The position numbers and the translations under genes were made by a program. Below are positions 10,655 through 21,008 of a stretch of DNA of 64,000 bases, piece after piece (within the stretch, counting starts at the first letter, position 1; every line of letters begins with the position of its first letter). The stretch spans positions 20,383,115-20,447,114 of the forward strand of contig OX463865.1 of assembly GCA_949825065.1 (NCBI GenBank), given 5' to 3'. A model generated the notes under the pieces. That model ran no database searches, had not been told where the DNA came from, and was given only the letters and a program-made list of their open reading frames with translations. Origin of the DNA: Odontocerum albicorne (taxonomy: Eukaryota; Arthropoda; Insecta; Trichoptera; Odontoceridae).

Positions 10655-10930
10655 ATCTCGTGTGCCGCTATGTATGGGGTTCTGTCTCTTCACATCCTAT
10701 CCACATGGTCATGCCAGTGAAGCCTTCCCTTACTATTGCATCCATGTCGTCGTCATTTCTGGACCTCGAAGTCGAGAATCCACTCGCAATTCCACTGTCA
10801 ATTCAGTTGGAAAGCGAAGCTGTGCAGTGGAATTTATTTTTTAAGTATATTGGATTCAATGGCACCCCTGAAATGAGACGATCGGAGCGCACCGGCAAGT
10901 TTTTAGCCTTTTTTTTTAATAAATAGATAT
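10655..10930 (+). repeat. Interspersed SINE-like repeat C, copy 1
   Basis: Shares blocks (CGTCGTCATT...CTCG, TTCAGTTGGAAAGCGAA, GAGACGATCGGAGC) with 32885-33020 and, inverted, 26690-26830; a piece recurs at 11580-11630. No tRNA-like head was located in this copy. Confidence 0.6.
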
Positions 10931-10984
10931 GACCGAAGTCATAGGTATCATTATACCCCCGAATACTAGGCGGAAAAAATACCT

Positions 10985-11030
10985 ATATAATTCGAGGGGA
11001 GTGGCACAACGCGGGGTTCGAACCGGCATA
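10985..11030 (-). repeat. tRNA-derived SINE B, partial head
   Basis: Reverse-complement match to 11410-11452, including the box-B-like GGTTCGAA. Truncated copy. Confidence 0.6.
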
Positions 11031-11154
11031 AATATATAAATCTGACGATACATACATCCTCTGTGTTGGACGTCTGTCGATGGTGCGAGTTTCTGACCCT
11101 ATCTCTGGGAGATTTTCCTGCGATGTTCGTAATATGAATCTCAGATTCGGTTCT

Positions 11155-11272
11155 TTGGTCTAGTTGTGTTAGCTCTGGTTTCTTTGTTCTAGTTGTGTTA
11201 GCTCTGGTTTCTTTGTTCTAGTTGTGTTAGCTCTGGTTTCTTTGTTCTAGTTGTGTTAGCTCTGGTTTGAAT
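11155..11272. repeat. Four-copy 30-bp tandem repeat
   Basis: Unit TTTGTTCTAGTTGTGTTAGC plus TCTGGTTTC, four times. Confidence 0.9.
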
Positions 11273-11364
11273 TCAAATTTTGTTGTTTAATTGTTATTGC
11301 AGATCACATCTCTTACGACAACCAGATAAACAAAATCCGTCTAATTAAATCTCTAGTATTCTTA

Positions 11365-11560
11365 ATGGGTACATGTTCGCGCGGTAAAGCACTGGACTTC
11401 CATGCGGAAGGCCGCCGGTTCGAATCCCGCGCTATGTTACTCCCCTCGAATGACACAGACATTATTTCAGACACAGGCAGGCATAGAAGGTTAAAAAGAT
11501 TGAGAAACAATGACAAAGTATTTTGGACCATTTCTTTATTATCGCTACACACTTCATTTA
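11365..11560 (+). repeat. tRNA-derived SINE B
   Basis: The head at 11378-11430 has an A-box-like GCGCGGTAAAGCACTGG and a consensus B box, GGTTCGAATCC. The acceptor stem does not close well and a non-tRNA body follows, so I read it as a SINE head and not a tRNA gene. A partial inverted copy is at 10985-11030. Confidence 0.65.
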
Positions 11561-11579
11561 ATTAACAACATTAAAAAGA

Positions 11580-12024
11580 CGTCGTCGTCATTGCTGGGGT
11601 TCGTAGTTGAGGATCCCCTCGCCACTACAACTTCGACTATCATCTATGATAGAACAACCCTATCCTAGATGCGCACTCCCTCCCGCAGAAGTCACAGCCG
11701 TGTGTGTGGCTCCTGCAAGTCGCCTGGCAATGCTGACGCATGTTCACAGCACGCTAACTGATTGTCACGCATCTAGTCGTTGAGACGACATCAGCCTGAG
11801 AACAGGTGGTTCTCCATCCTCCACGGTTCTGAGCCACCTGCTCCCAGTCCTCAGACGCCCCGCACAAAGTCAGCGACTCTCGCAGACTGTCCTTATAGAG
11901 CTTTCCCTTCTCACCAATCCTTCCCTTGCCTATTACTTCCCCGTACAAGACGCGTTTTGGGAGTCTATGATCGTCCATACGTATGCCATGTCCGGTTCAC
12001 CTCAATTTCACCATTACAACCATT
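11580..12024. other. Unassigned sequence with a repeat C scrap
   Basis: Positions 11580-11630 match repeat C. The rest is GC-richer than average with open frames on both strands but no recognised product. Confidence 0.4.
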
Positions 12025-12260
12025 CTCGACAGCAGAGTTTCCCAAACTTTTTTTGGCTCACCGCCTCTTCTAAAAGATTTTTTTATCACCCTATAAATGT
12101 AGTTATGTCTGTATTATATTTTTTTAATTTCACATTTTTTTAAACAAATTAATAGATATTTAAGAATGATCACATTTTTGTAGTATTTTAGAGTAAACTT
12201 GGCATGCACAGATTCCTGCTGCTGCGAGCTGGAAGTCGAAAATGCGCGCAACTAACAGTA

Positions 12261-12674
12261 CAGTACTCTGCGGTAAGTAATAGACACCGGGCTTAACACT
12301 TGCTACCCTGTCATGGATAGCGAGTGACCAGGGCTTATATTTTATTTGAATATTCGACGTTTTCATACATAATTAAATGATTTTCATAGCTAATTTCCAA
12401 AAGTAGCCTTGCAGACTTGGCATTATTTTAATTTAAAACATAATTTTTTTACTGGACGCTTAGCGTCTAGCACCGTGGCTGGCGGATTTTTTAGCACAGT
12501 AAGGCAAGTGTTAAGAAAGAGGCTGTCAGCCATTATCGGCTAACTTCGGCTTTGTAGAGCGTCATCTCTGTCATTCATACACGTGTTCCGTCACGATTTA
12601 TCAGTCGTTGCCAAGCGTTATGGCCGACAGTCTCTTTCTTAAGCACGGTGTGTATTACTTACCCTCGGGTACTG
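12261..12674. mobile_element. TA-flanked inverted-repeat MITE, family M, interrupted
   Basis: Same family as the complete 167-bp copy at 30925-31091: ends CAGTACYCNGCGGTAAGTAAT with GTCTCTGTCATTCATACACG inside. Its left arm is split by the TTAA element at 12293-12514. The right arm at about 12620-12674 is intact and contains the uninterrupted TTAA (12639-12642). Confidence 0.75.
12293..12514. mobile_element. TTAA MITE, family P2 copy a
   Basis: 222 bp with TTAA at both ends and inverted termini TTAACACTTGCYAC / TTAACACTTGCCTTACT. The second copy is at 39382-39573. Empty sites for this insertion exist at 12639 and 30883 (TTTCTTAAGC) in other arms of family M. Confidence 0.85.
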
Positions 12675-13059
12675 TGCTTACACGCTAACACTCGGTTTTG
12701 AAGACATGTCGTCTTGTTCTTTTAGACTAGACAAATCGGTTGTATGTGTAACTTGTATTTTACAATGTAAGTTACCTTGAAAAAAAAAAAACAACTCTTA
12801 TATTATACGACCGTTAGACCAACATGTACGAACGGTTGATAAATATGGATTTTGCGACGATGCATGACTAAAAGTGTATCTAAATAGTCAAATGGATAAA
12901 TGTTTGCTAAAAAATGTTACGGCAACCAATTTTCGAAGCGTTTTTTTATTGCCAAGTTGCCTCTAATTACCCTCCTATTGCCCCTAAGATCAGCAACGCC
13001 CTCACGCCCAGATCCCTCCAGCGAGATTCCCTCCCACTTTGGGAAACTATGCTCTAAAG

Positions 13060-13398
13060 CAGTGCTCCGCAACCGGTGTGCCGTGGCACACTGGTGTGCC
13101 GTGAGCCGGATACAGGTGTGCCGCGGTCAAATTCAATGTACGAGTATTTGACATTTTACAATTTTTCATTATGTATTTAATACACAATAACTGGTGCCAA
13201 CTGTTGAAAACTGCGTAGTGTGCTTTGTACACACCATGGCCGCACCAAATTAGTCATAGACAAAGAAAAATGACCCTTATGCGCGTCGCTGAAGACTCAT
13301 GCCTAATTTAATACCTATATATTTTAGCTTTTGGTGTGCCGCGGAATTCTAGGAAGAATGTTGGTGTGTCGTAGGTGAGAAAAGGTTGCAGAGCACTG
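13060..13398. mobile_element. hAT MITE 2 of a train, perfect 8-bp TSD
   Basis: 339 bp; inverted ends CAGTGCTCCGCAACC / CAGTGCTCTGCAACC, flanked by CTCTAAAG on both sides (13052-13059, 13399-13406). Internal repeats of GGTGTGCCG are typical of many hAT MITEs. No ORF. Confidence 0.9.
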
Positions 13399-13406
13399 CT
13401 CTAAAG

Positions 13407-14073
13407 CATCGTTTCCCAACTTTTCACCCCGTAGACCACTTGCCGATTTTTTTGTTTTCCGTAGACCCCTCCTGCCTGCCTAATATTGAATTTTCCTAAA
13501 CTTATTAACTTCAAATGTGTTTTTGACAGCTGACACAGTGATGTCCGTCCACCTTGATTAAGGTTTTTGTAAAGTGGACAATTGTAAAAAAAAGAAAAAC
13601 ATGTACAATTTTTATTCATACCTTTATTGAAAATACACAAAATGCAAGTAAATATTTGGCTTTGGAACGAAAGAAATCAAAGCCTAGTAAAATTGTTACA
13701 TAAAATGAATACACAAATAATACTGTTAATGAGAGGGATGGACCTGATGCTCTGATAGCAATGGTTCAATATTTGGCTTCAAATTAGTGAGGTATAGTCT
13801 TAAATCTCCACGTTCAGTGATTTGCATTCGATTTCTTTGTATAAGTATTTTCTATGTATAATATAAGTATTATGTGCACACAATCTGTGTTAGGTGTAAT
13901 GAGACATTTACGGAACGCCTAAATATTGATGATGATCTGCCTAAATGGGATCCGCTCACGTGGACCCCCATTTACATCTCGTGCACCCTCAATTTCTTTT
14001 GTCGCTGACATAGACCCCCTGCAAGTCGAAATCGACCCCTGGGGGTCCATATAGACCACTTTGAGAATCTTTG
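13407..14073. mobile_element. hAT-type non-autonomous element 3 of a train
   Basis: Begins CATCGTTTCCCAACTTTTC and ends (inverted) CAAAGATTCTCAAAGTGG. Flanks CTCTAAAG (13399-13406) and CTCTACAG (14074-14081) match at 7 of 8. Inner copies of TAGACC(C/A)CT near both ends resemble the GACCCC blocks of known hAT termini. No transposase frame. Confidence 0.75.
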
Positions 14074-14081
14074 CTCTACAG

Positions 14082-14617
14082 GTATACAGTTGGAGCCTTA
14101 CAGAACAGAGACATTTGTGATATACTATGTCGCTATCAATAAACCTATATTTATTTATTATTTACATGTTGAAAGGCACCATACGAAAAAAAGATTCAAG
14201 ACTTGACACAAACAAAGCGTGCAAAACTTAGATGTTGTCGCCTCGTTTGAGCAGCTGTCGTGTGACGAAGGGGCTGCCACGTTGCATGGTGTGGCAGAAA
14301 AATAAGAAGAAATGAACGGGAAGACGCTAAGACAAAACAAACAGGAGAAAAAGATCGTTATCTGAATCCGGTTGTGTCATGGGAACCCAGTGTTTGTGCA
14401 GATGAAATGTGTGCCATCAAAATCATGGTTTTATTTTATGTTTTTTTAATACAGCTCATTATGTGTGAGAAGTTATAACTAAAAAAAATCCGTGGCTTAG
14501 TTGGTAAGACATTAAATTTCCACCCGGGGTTTAGGGTTTCAAAATATATTAAAAGAAAAATATCCTTATCTGATAAAAGAGTTCGTTTAGTAACAATGCT
14601 CGAACGAGGTAGACAAG
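14082..14617. other. LINE 3' tail and a decayed tRNA-like head
   Basis: Positions 14125-14160 carry a LINE 3'-tail signature (CAATAAACCTATATTTATTTA) also found inverted at 32200-32235. At 14490-14535 GTGGCTTAGTTGGTAAG resembles a tRNA A box with a damaged B box after it: a SINE fossil. Confidence 0.5.
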
Positions 14618-14848
14618 TCAACGGCGTTTTGGTAAAGAGGTACAAGTCATCAATGACTTATTTGTCAGTTTGAAGTTTTGCAACACTTGTATTCCTGAAA
14701 TACAGACCTAAGGTAAATTTTAAAGGTAAACTTTGAATACCTTTAAAATTTACCTGAGGTCTGTATTTCAGGAATACAAGTGTGGAAAAACTTCAAACTG
14801 ACAAATAAGTAATTGATGACTTGTACCTCTTTACCAAAACGCCATTGA
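14618..14848. mobile_element. Foldback element with long inverted arms
   Basis: Two arms of about 105 bp (14618-14725 and 14743-14848) are near-perfect inverted copies (for example GTTTTGGTAAAGAGGTACAA versus its complement at 14822-14841). The central loop is short. It would form a near-complete hairpin if transcribed. No related copy was noticed in the window. Confidence 0.85.
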
Positions 14849-15255
14849 AGTGTTGTTGCTTATCCAGGTGCGGTAGTATTTCAAATACGTTTGATAGCTA
14901 GTTATAATTAACTCCGTTCCTGTTTCCTTAAAAACCTAAATTTCAACCTAAATATCATAACAGTCAGAATTTATCCGATGAAAGAGTATGGCGTCCTACC
15001 ATCGGACCGAGACTCTGAACAAGTTATCCACCACTTGGAGTTATAATTAACGTGCCTAATCTATTGATTTTTTTAACTCGTAAGGCCAATTGGAGGCATA
15101 CACATTTGTTTTGTCAGTATTTCGTTACACATCCATTAAATATGTCCAAAATAATTCTATTTTTTATAGGTTTGGACGTATGGGTGGCGTGTGAAGCTAT
15201 AGGAAGCACTTAAACACAACCCTTTTTGGGAAGTCTTATTAAAATTCATGAACAC
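14849..15255. other. Unassigned AT-rich spacer
   Basis: No ORF, repeat or element boundary recognised. Confidence 0.4.
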
Positions 15256-15268
15256 TTCACACACGCAC

Positions 15269-15308
<40 letters not shown>

Positions 15309-15314
15309 ACACAA
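15256..15314. repeat. (CA)n microsatellite
   Basis: Nearly pure CA with a few CG and TA interruptions. Confidence 0.95.
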
Positions 15315-15519
15315 TACACTCAACCTAAAGCTGAATGTGATAATATCATATATAAGAGGATCAAGAAATGTTTCTTTGTAGTTCGTATTTCCTTGGTAAA
15401 TTTTCTGCGGTTTTCAGGAAAGTACCTAATCTAATGGCCGCAGCCACCACCTTCTTATCACACAGAATAGTTTTGCTGCATTCGAAGTTTCCTGTGAAAG
15501 TACTGACAAACTATATTTA

Positions 15520-15722
15520 TAGTTAAGGCATTAACGTTGTGGAGGTTTAAAGACATTGTAATTTGTTTTATCAAACACTGTTTATTCTACTTTTTTGTAA
15601 CGGTATAACCCTACCGGTTTCAAGGTTTTCCCCTCATCTTCAGTTGAGTACAAAAAGCCTCGAAACCGGTAGGGTTATACCGTTACAAAAAGTGGAATAA
15701 ACAGTGTTTGATAAAACAAATT
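15520..15722. mobile_element. Palindromic element F, copy 1, long-loop form
   Basis: Inverted arms (ATTTGTTTTATCAAACACTG and complement) continue inward to GTAACGGTATAACCCTACCG, around a short loop containing CCTCATCTTCAG. Flanked by the direct repeat ACAAACTATATTTA (15506-15519, 15723-15736). One side carries an extra unpaired tail (TTAAGGCATTAACGTTGTGG), so the unit is asymmetric. Relatives: 35787-35898, 49162-49297, 51089-51212, half-copies at 21010 and 49856. Confidence 0.8.
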
Positions 15723-15736
15723 ACAAACTATATTTA

Positions 15737-16435
15737 CTGCGTTATGAGTCATTTTCCTTCTCCCGTGACGTCGGACCTTAAGTCCGTCGTCGCTGCTATT
15801 TTTATCACACTCAGGTGTGTCGCAAACGGGGGTGGAATCCCTTTGGGCAGTTCCTTTTCTATCACTACGTTACATCTGGATCATAAAGAATAAAGAAGAT
15901 TTCGATCTTCAAATGTAGATCGCGCTAGATGGGGACTTATTTTGTCCCCATAACAGCGTGGGCGATGGTGGGATCGGACTGAACGGCATCATCTTCCAGT
16001 CAATCGTCTAAAGAAAAAAAAAACGACCAGTTACAAAAACAAACACCGATCGTCGGTCACCTCCACAGGTTTTGGCCAGGCCCTTCAACAGATATGTGCA
16101 GATTTCTACCTCACCATGAAGGCATGGCGTGTCTTGCTTGCATTGCGAAGATGACACACCGGTGAGTCAGCCGGCGTGGATAGCGCCGGGCTGTCGCCAC
16201 ACCACCGAAGTGAGAGGCGGGCGACGGAGCGCAGAGTGCGATTCTCGTGGCGTTATTATGGCTGAAGGAATTCCAACTGGAAACGCGAGCTTTCGACTTG
16301 CCTCACGCGTGATTGAGAGCACCTGAAAATGTATATGGCTTCAATTATTTATATAATATGTTGCAGCTATAAAGATAGATATGTTATTTTTTGTTATTTT
16401 ACGTTTGAAACAGGTTCAAACCAATTACACCACTA
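15737..16435. other. Mixed sequence, one recognised shared block
   Basis: Positions 15745-15795 match, inverted, 53805-53860 (TCTCCCGTGANGTCGGACCTTAAGTC), marking an unclassified dispersed repeat. A GC-richer stretch at 16120-16325 holds a 65-codon frame that I cannot assign. Confidence 0.4.

Positions 16436-16437
<2 letters not shown>

Positions 16438-16529
<92 letters not shown>
16438..16529. repeat. (AT)n microsatellite
   Basis: About 90 bases of uninterrupted AT. Confidence 0.98.
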
Positions 16530-16533
<4 letters not shown>

Positions 16534-16807
16534 AACATATTCGTAATACCAACAGGAACAATGTCACTCTTACTTCCCTGATAAATGACACAGTTATATC
16601 TACAAAAGTTAATTAAGGAGTTTAATCCACAATTTATTCACCGAGATGTGAAATATATCGATATCAGAAAATTCATTCAACAAGGTCATTCCGTGTGCGA
16701 GTTGGGATGCTCTTTCCGTGATACGGCACCAAAAACAATCTTAATTCACGATGGCGTAAATAATTATCCGTTACACTAAACAAAAAAATGTGAATCGACA
16801 AAGAGTT
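16530..16807. other. Unassigned spacer with a 64-codon frame
   Basis: A plus frame at 16585-16779 includes VCELGCSFRDTAPKTILIHD; no family recognised. Possibly a coding fossil. Confidence 0.3.
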
Positions 16808-17466
16808 TGCTATTTTTACCGTTAGCAATTTGTGTAAGTAAATGTATCATATTTTTACCGTTAGCAATTTGTGTAAGTACATGTACCATATTTTTACCGT
16901 TAGCAATTTGTGTACGTACATGTATCATATTTTTACCGTTAGCAATTTGTGTAAGTACATGTACCATATTTTTACCGTTAGCAATTTGTGTACGTACATG
17001 TACCATATTTTTACCGTTAGCAATTTGTGTACGTACATGTACCATATTTTTACCGTTAGCAATTTGTGTAAGTGCATGTACCATATTTTTACCGTTAGCA
17101 ATTTGTGTACGTACATGTACCATATTTTTACCGTTAGCAATTTGTGTAAGTACATGTACCATATTTTTACCGTTAGCAATTTGTGTACGTACATGTACCA
17201 TATTTTTACCGTTAGCAACTTGTGTACGTACATGTACCATATTTTTACCGTTAGCAATTTGTGTAAGTGCATGTACCTTTTACCGTTAGCAATTTGTGTA
17301 CGTACATGTACCATATTTTTACCGTTAGCAATTTGTGTAAGTACATGTACCATATTTTTACCGTTAGCAATTTGTGTACGTACATGTACCATATTTTTAC
17401 CGTTAGCAACTTGTGTACGTACATGTACCATATTTTTACCGTTAGCAATTTGTAGAAGTACATGTA
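16808..17466. repeat. 39-bp satellite array, about 17 copies
   Basis: Unit TTTTTACCGTTAGCAATTTG plus TGTAMGTACATGTACCATA. Variants alternate GTAAGTAC and GTACGTAC; one shortened unit lies at about 17270-17284. Because 39 is divisible by three and stops are absent, several frames on both strands stay open (13-residue periods such as VHVRTQIANGKNM). These ORFs are by-products. Confidence 0.95.
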
Positions 17467-17705
17467 CCATATAAACAGGTGTTTAGATATCTTCTAACAC
17501 TTATGGAGTAATATCCAAGCATACCCATTAGAAAAAATGTGAGATAGAGCCATGGGTAAAATCCATACGTTTTGTAATAAAGCTGTCGCAGAAATCTCTT
17601 TTGGACTCGCTCAACTATCAGGGAGCTCTGGATTCCTCTCGGGTTCCATATGCTTGAGCCGCACTCTAATCTACTGCGAACCAGTGAATTATAAAGAAAT
17701 CTCAC
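17467..17705 (-). pseudogene. Jockey/CR1-like LINE reverse transcriptase, C-terminal fragment
   Basis: The minus frame reads FLYNSLVRSRLECGSSIWNP followed by VERVQKRFLRQLYYKTYGFY. This is the thumb/connection block (LVRSxLEYGSxxWNP...IExVQKRFLR) of Jockey/CR1/I-type LINE reverse transcriptases. The ORF end runs into the 39-bp array. Upstream, it is broken by the solo LTR at 17706-18082. Confidence 0.85.
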
Positions 17706-18082
17706 TGTACGGCACCTGTACAAAGGACTGTAGAATAGGTGGATGGCTGCTGCTCGATACTCGGAGATTTCGGCTCACTTTATGCTTTTCCGGTGAAAAG
17801 TAGCAGGGTGAAGAGATGCATCTAGTTGGTCTTAAGTAAAATGCAGTAGACTGTAGTGAACAGCGTAAGCGCCTATTTTCGCTCGTGCATACCGTCATGA
17901 CTTGCGAGATATTACATATTTCGCACGTTTTCGCATACATGGGCCGGCCGACTTTTGATACTAGCTCTCGCAAAGGCCGCGCCGGGATACAGCAAGTACA
18001 TCAAACAAGAAATTATACAACAAAATATCAAACAAGAAATATACATAAAGTCACATTTTAGGTTACGTACACGTCCGATACA
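17706..18082 (-). mobile_element. Solo LTR, family L, copy E
   Basis: 377 bp, minus strand TGTATCGGACGTGTACG...CCGTACA, with perfect 5-bp duplication CTCAC (17701-17705, 18083-18087). Shares the CTACTTTTCACC...AGCAGCAGCCATCCACCTATT end region with copies C and D. Inserted into the LINE fragment. Confidence 0.9.
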
Positions 18083-18236
18083 CTCACAACAGCGCCACCA
18101 CGAAATGCGAAAGTCCCCTAGAGAGTCTTATCTCAAAACCTAGAACTGTATTGGTAGATTAACACATACTATCAATGTGATAACCTAATGTATAATATGA
18201 CGCAACTAGTGTGGCAAGATATATACCATAAATGTT

Positions 18237-19035
18237 TTGTATTGTATTACACTGTCGTTGTATACAGTACAACTTGGTGGGGTTAATACATGTGGATCTT
18301 TTCCAACCATCCAGAAAGATGTTAACCTTTCCTTCCCTGTGTTGGGTATCTTCTACACGTTGCTTCTAATAACCATCAATATCTCTATAAATATAATTAT
18401 TACAAGGTTAAGATTTTAGGTATTCCTCCATAATATATTTACGCATTGATTTAAAAAATAATATTAATAATAATCAGAATTTATCGACTACATCGAGGTG
18501 TTTTGTAAAGATCGAAAACAAATTCGCATTTAAACGCTGCGAGTGCCTCGTCTTGACGATAGGTGAATAGTATGCGGGAAGCGCGACACTATATTCGCAT
18601 CTCACTCTTGCATACTCCACTGAATTGCGAGGAGCTGAATTGTCTCAACGTCGCAAGCATAAGCGTAAGTGCCGGGGTATGCGACTGACGTTCCGCGCCA
18701 CTAGTAGCCTCTAGGCTTGCAAATAGGTTAGACGTACGCCCGTTCCGTGAGCATTTTTTAATATTTTCAGATGGTTTTTTTAATGTTTTCAGCAAATAAA
18801 TCTCAATTATTATAATTTTTAACTTCAATTATAATTAATTAAGGGGATTATCTATGAATGTTCTTATTTTTCCGATTTAAAATCGCTAATTTTTTATTGC
18901 GTACTCACTACCCAACACCGGAGCACGCGTATTATTTTTATCACCGTAAGGGAAGGGTTAAAGAGGTCTTAAATGAAACACAGGCTAGAATTATATTTCA
19001 ACGAACTGTGAGTCAATTTCAAAAGGGTATCTATA
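18237..19035 (-). repeat. tRNA-derived SINE A, copy split by a TTAA MITE
   Basis: The tail portion (TTGTATTGTATTACACTGTC, then CCAACCATCCAGAAAGATG) stops at TTAA at 18322. After the MITE it resumes with AGAGGTCTTAAATGAAA at 18961. The tRNA-like head is missing in this copy. Confidence 0.8.
18322..18961. mobile_element. TTAA MITE, family P1 copy b
   Basis: 640 bp including TTAA on both sides; ends CCTTTCCTTCCCTGTG and CACCGTAAGGGAAGGG. Intact SINE A copies (for example ATATGTTAACGAGGTCTTAAG at 43538) supply the empty site. No transposase. Confidence 0.9.
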
Positions 19036-19375
19036 AAACGATTTCAAGTGCAGTATACTAACGCGCACCGATTAATATTTACACCTTTATTTAATGGGAC
19101 TTAATGACCGTCATATTTAGTTCAATACATATAAATTTATTGATAGCAAGATACTATGTACATACGAGTACTCGTATATACATCATTCTGAAATAACATA
19201 TATATTTAAAGACAATGCAAAAGAAAATACACTTAAGAGAAAAGCTATCAAAAGGTCACACGGGGGTCTGTCGATTTTTTCTTTAAATTCACGTTGATTT
19301 TTTTCCTTCAAACTTTCTGAGAATTCGAAAAAATATCATATGTTGAAATTTCAATGCGCGTTTATTTTGTGTTAT
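19036..19375. repeat. LINE 3'-UTR repeat Y, copy 1, plus spacer
   Basis: Positions 19130-19265 match 32210-32345 and 35415-35540 (AGAAGCTATCAAAAGGTC block preceded by TATTGATANCAAGATA). The remainder is unassigned. Confidence 0.55.
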
Positions 19376-19447
19376 ACACATATAAATGAATTCTATGTGT
19401 ATATTGTGTTATACACATATAAATGAATTCTATGTGTATAACACAAA
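19376..19447. repeat. Duplicated short palindrome
   Basis: Two copies of GTTATACACATATAAATGAA plus TTCTATGTGTATA, each with dyad symmetry. Confidence 0.85.
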
Positions 19448-19449
19448 AG

Positions 19450-19770
19450 GGAACACAAGGGAATAGAGAGTTGCTGACTAATATTAAAGAGCCAAAGTTA
19501 ATAGAGAGTTGCTGACTAATATGAAAATCCGAAAGGTGTCCTATTTGGGGCATGTACTTAGAGGAGAAAATTACAAATTACTGCACCTGATCATCCAATG
19601 TAAAATAGAGGGTCGAAGAGGTGTTGGTAGGAGGCAAATCTCCTGGCTCCGCAATATACGTGATTAAACTGGTATAAGGAGCGTTGGGGATCTTTTTCGG
19701 GGTGCCGGGGACAAAGATGCTTACTATCAGGTGATAGTCAACGTTGGGGGGACCTGACATGACACTGGGA
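19450..19770 (+). pseudogene. RTE-like LINE, ORF C-terminus
   Basis: Reads KIRKVSYLGHVLRGENYKLL, a GRRGVGRRQISWLRNI-type block and VIVNVGGT. This is the RTE-type C-terminal tail (GHxxRG...GRRxxGRRxxSWLRN). One in-frame stop replaces Trp in the RDWTG motif (GATTAAACTGG). Closely related inverted copy at 21777-22060. Confidence 0.8.
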
Positions 19771-19779
19771 AGAAGAAAA

Positions 19780-20422
19780 AAATGAATTCTAAGTTTTTTT
19801 TTAGTTTTTATTTTTACACATTTATTTTAATTTTTACGGCACTGGGCCTCCTAAGCCATGACCAGTCCCGTGTTTGTATTATATGTAAGGTAGATATAGT
19901 ATGCATTTACGTACTGCTTTCTTATATTTTTCAATTTCTTGTAACCAAATTTATAAAAAATCAAGACATCAGAAATTAATTCATGACTTAAATAAATAAG
20001 GAGCTAAGATGGTCTGAACATGTGGAAATAATGAATGACTAAACGAGTATACAAGTCAGAAGTGCAAGGTGTACGTGGAAGAGGTAAATTGAGGAAAACT
20101 AGGCTAGATTAAGTGGATCAACGACCAATAAGAAGGATGATTAATAGACGATTGTGCATTACTAGTTTTTTTTTACAAAGTTTGCATATACAAGTTAAAC
20201 CCAATTAGGTACCTACAAAGCTTAAACAGAACTACGAAATAACTAACTCGCATTATTAAGAAAACTCAAAATATTTCTTTAAAAACATCTGAAATGCTGA
20301 AGATGTCAATATCCGAGACCCTATTCAAAAGGAACAGCCCGTGAAAAATGGAATAGCACTTGACAGGTTAGTTTTACTTATCGCCAGTCTAAATAGGTCA
20401 ATATTTATTTAAAGTTAAGATA
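19780..20422. other. AT-rich spacer with an RTE scrap
   Basis: Positions 19995-20155 carry a decayed RTE end (LRWSEHVE...TSIQVRSARC) of the subfamily found at 58785. The rest is unassigned. Confidence 0.5.
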
Positions 20423-21008
20423 CTAACCCTTCCTCCCCTGTGCTTCTAAACACTTTAATATCTCTATAAATATAATAAATACTGGGTTCAGATTTAAGGT
20501 ATTCCTCCGTAATACATTTACGCATTGAATGAAAAAATAATATTAATAATAATTAGCACTTATCGGCCACATCAGAGATATTTTGTGAAAATCGGGAATA
20601 AATTCACCAATACAATGAAACGTGTGCCAGTGTGTGACATAGGTATATTCATTCTAAAAAAACCGCTATGGGCGAGGAAGCGACGCTATTCCCGTCTCAC
20701 TCTACTTCATTATATGGGAACAAAGAAATATAATCTCAGTTCGCTCGCTTGATTCGCTCAGTAGCCAGCGTGCTTTCGTTCGAGGTGGTCGTCTCGCCCG
20801 TTTTGTGAACGTCGTCCGATGTTTTTTTTCATGTGTTCAGCAAATAATTTCAATTATTAACACTTTTGACTTCAAATTTAATTAATTTAAGCGATTGGCT
20901 ATGAATATTCTAATTTTTCCGATTTTAAATCGCTCGTTTTTACATGTCTTTTCAATACACAGCACCGGAACGCGCGGATTTTTTTTAGCACAGTAAGGGA
21001 AAGGTTCA
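20423..21008. mobile_element. TTAA MITE, family P1 copy c
   Basis: 586 bp, close to copy a at 5197-5809 (shared CCAATACAATSAAACGTGTG block and CGTTCGAGGTGGTCGTCTCG). Terminal TTAA has decayed to CTAA and TTCA. Non-coding. Confidence 0.8.

Larger units (their letters stand above)
12033..13051. mobile_element. hAT-type non-autonomous element 1 of a train
   Basis: Ends CAGAGTTTCCCAAACTTT and, inverted on the right, CATAGTTTCCCAAAG. Flanks are CTCGACAG (12025-12032) and CTCTAAAG (13052-13059), 6 of 8 matching, consistent with an aged 8-bp hAT duplication. It hosts the TA MITE 12261-12674, which itself hosts a TTAA MITE. No transposase is visible. Confidence 0.7.

Noticed and set aside
11378..11435. 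tRNA gene
   Set aside because: The B box is perfect but the acceptor stem does not close well, and a related truncated copy lies nearby; best read as a SINE head.
16776..17474. ORFs of 154-210 codons on both strands
   Set aside because: All follow the 39-bp period of the satellite (13-residue repeats) and have no independent coding evidence.
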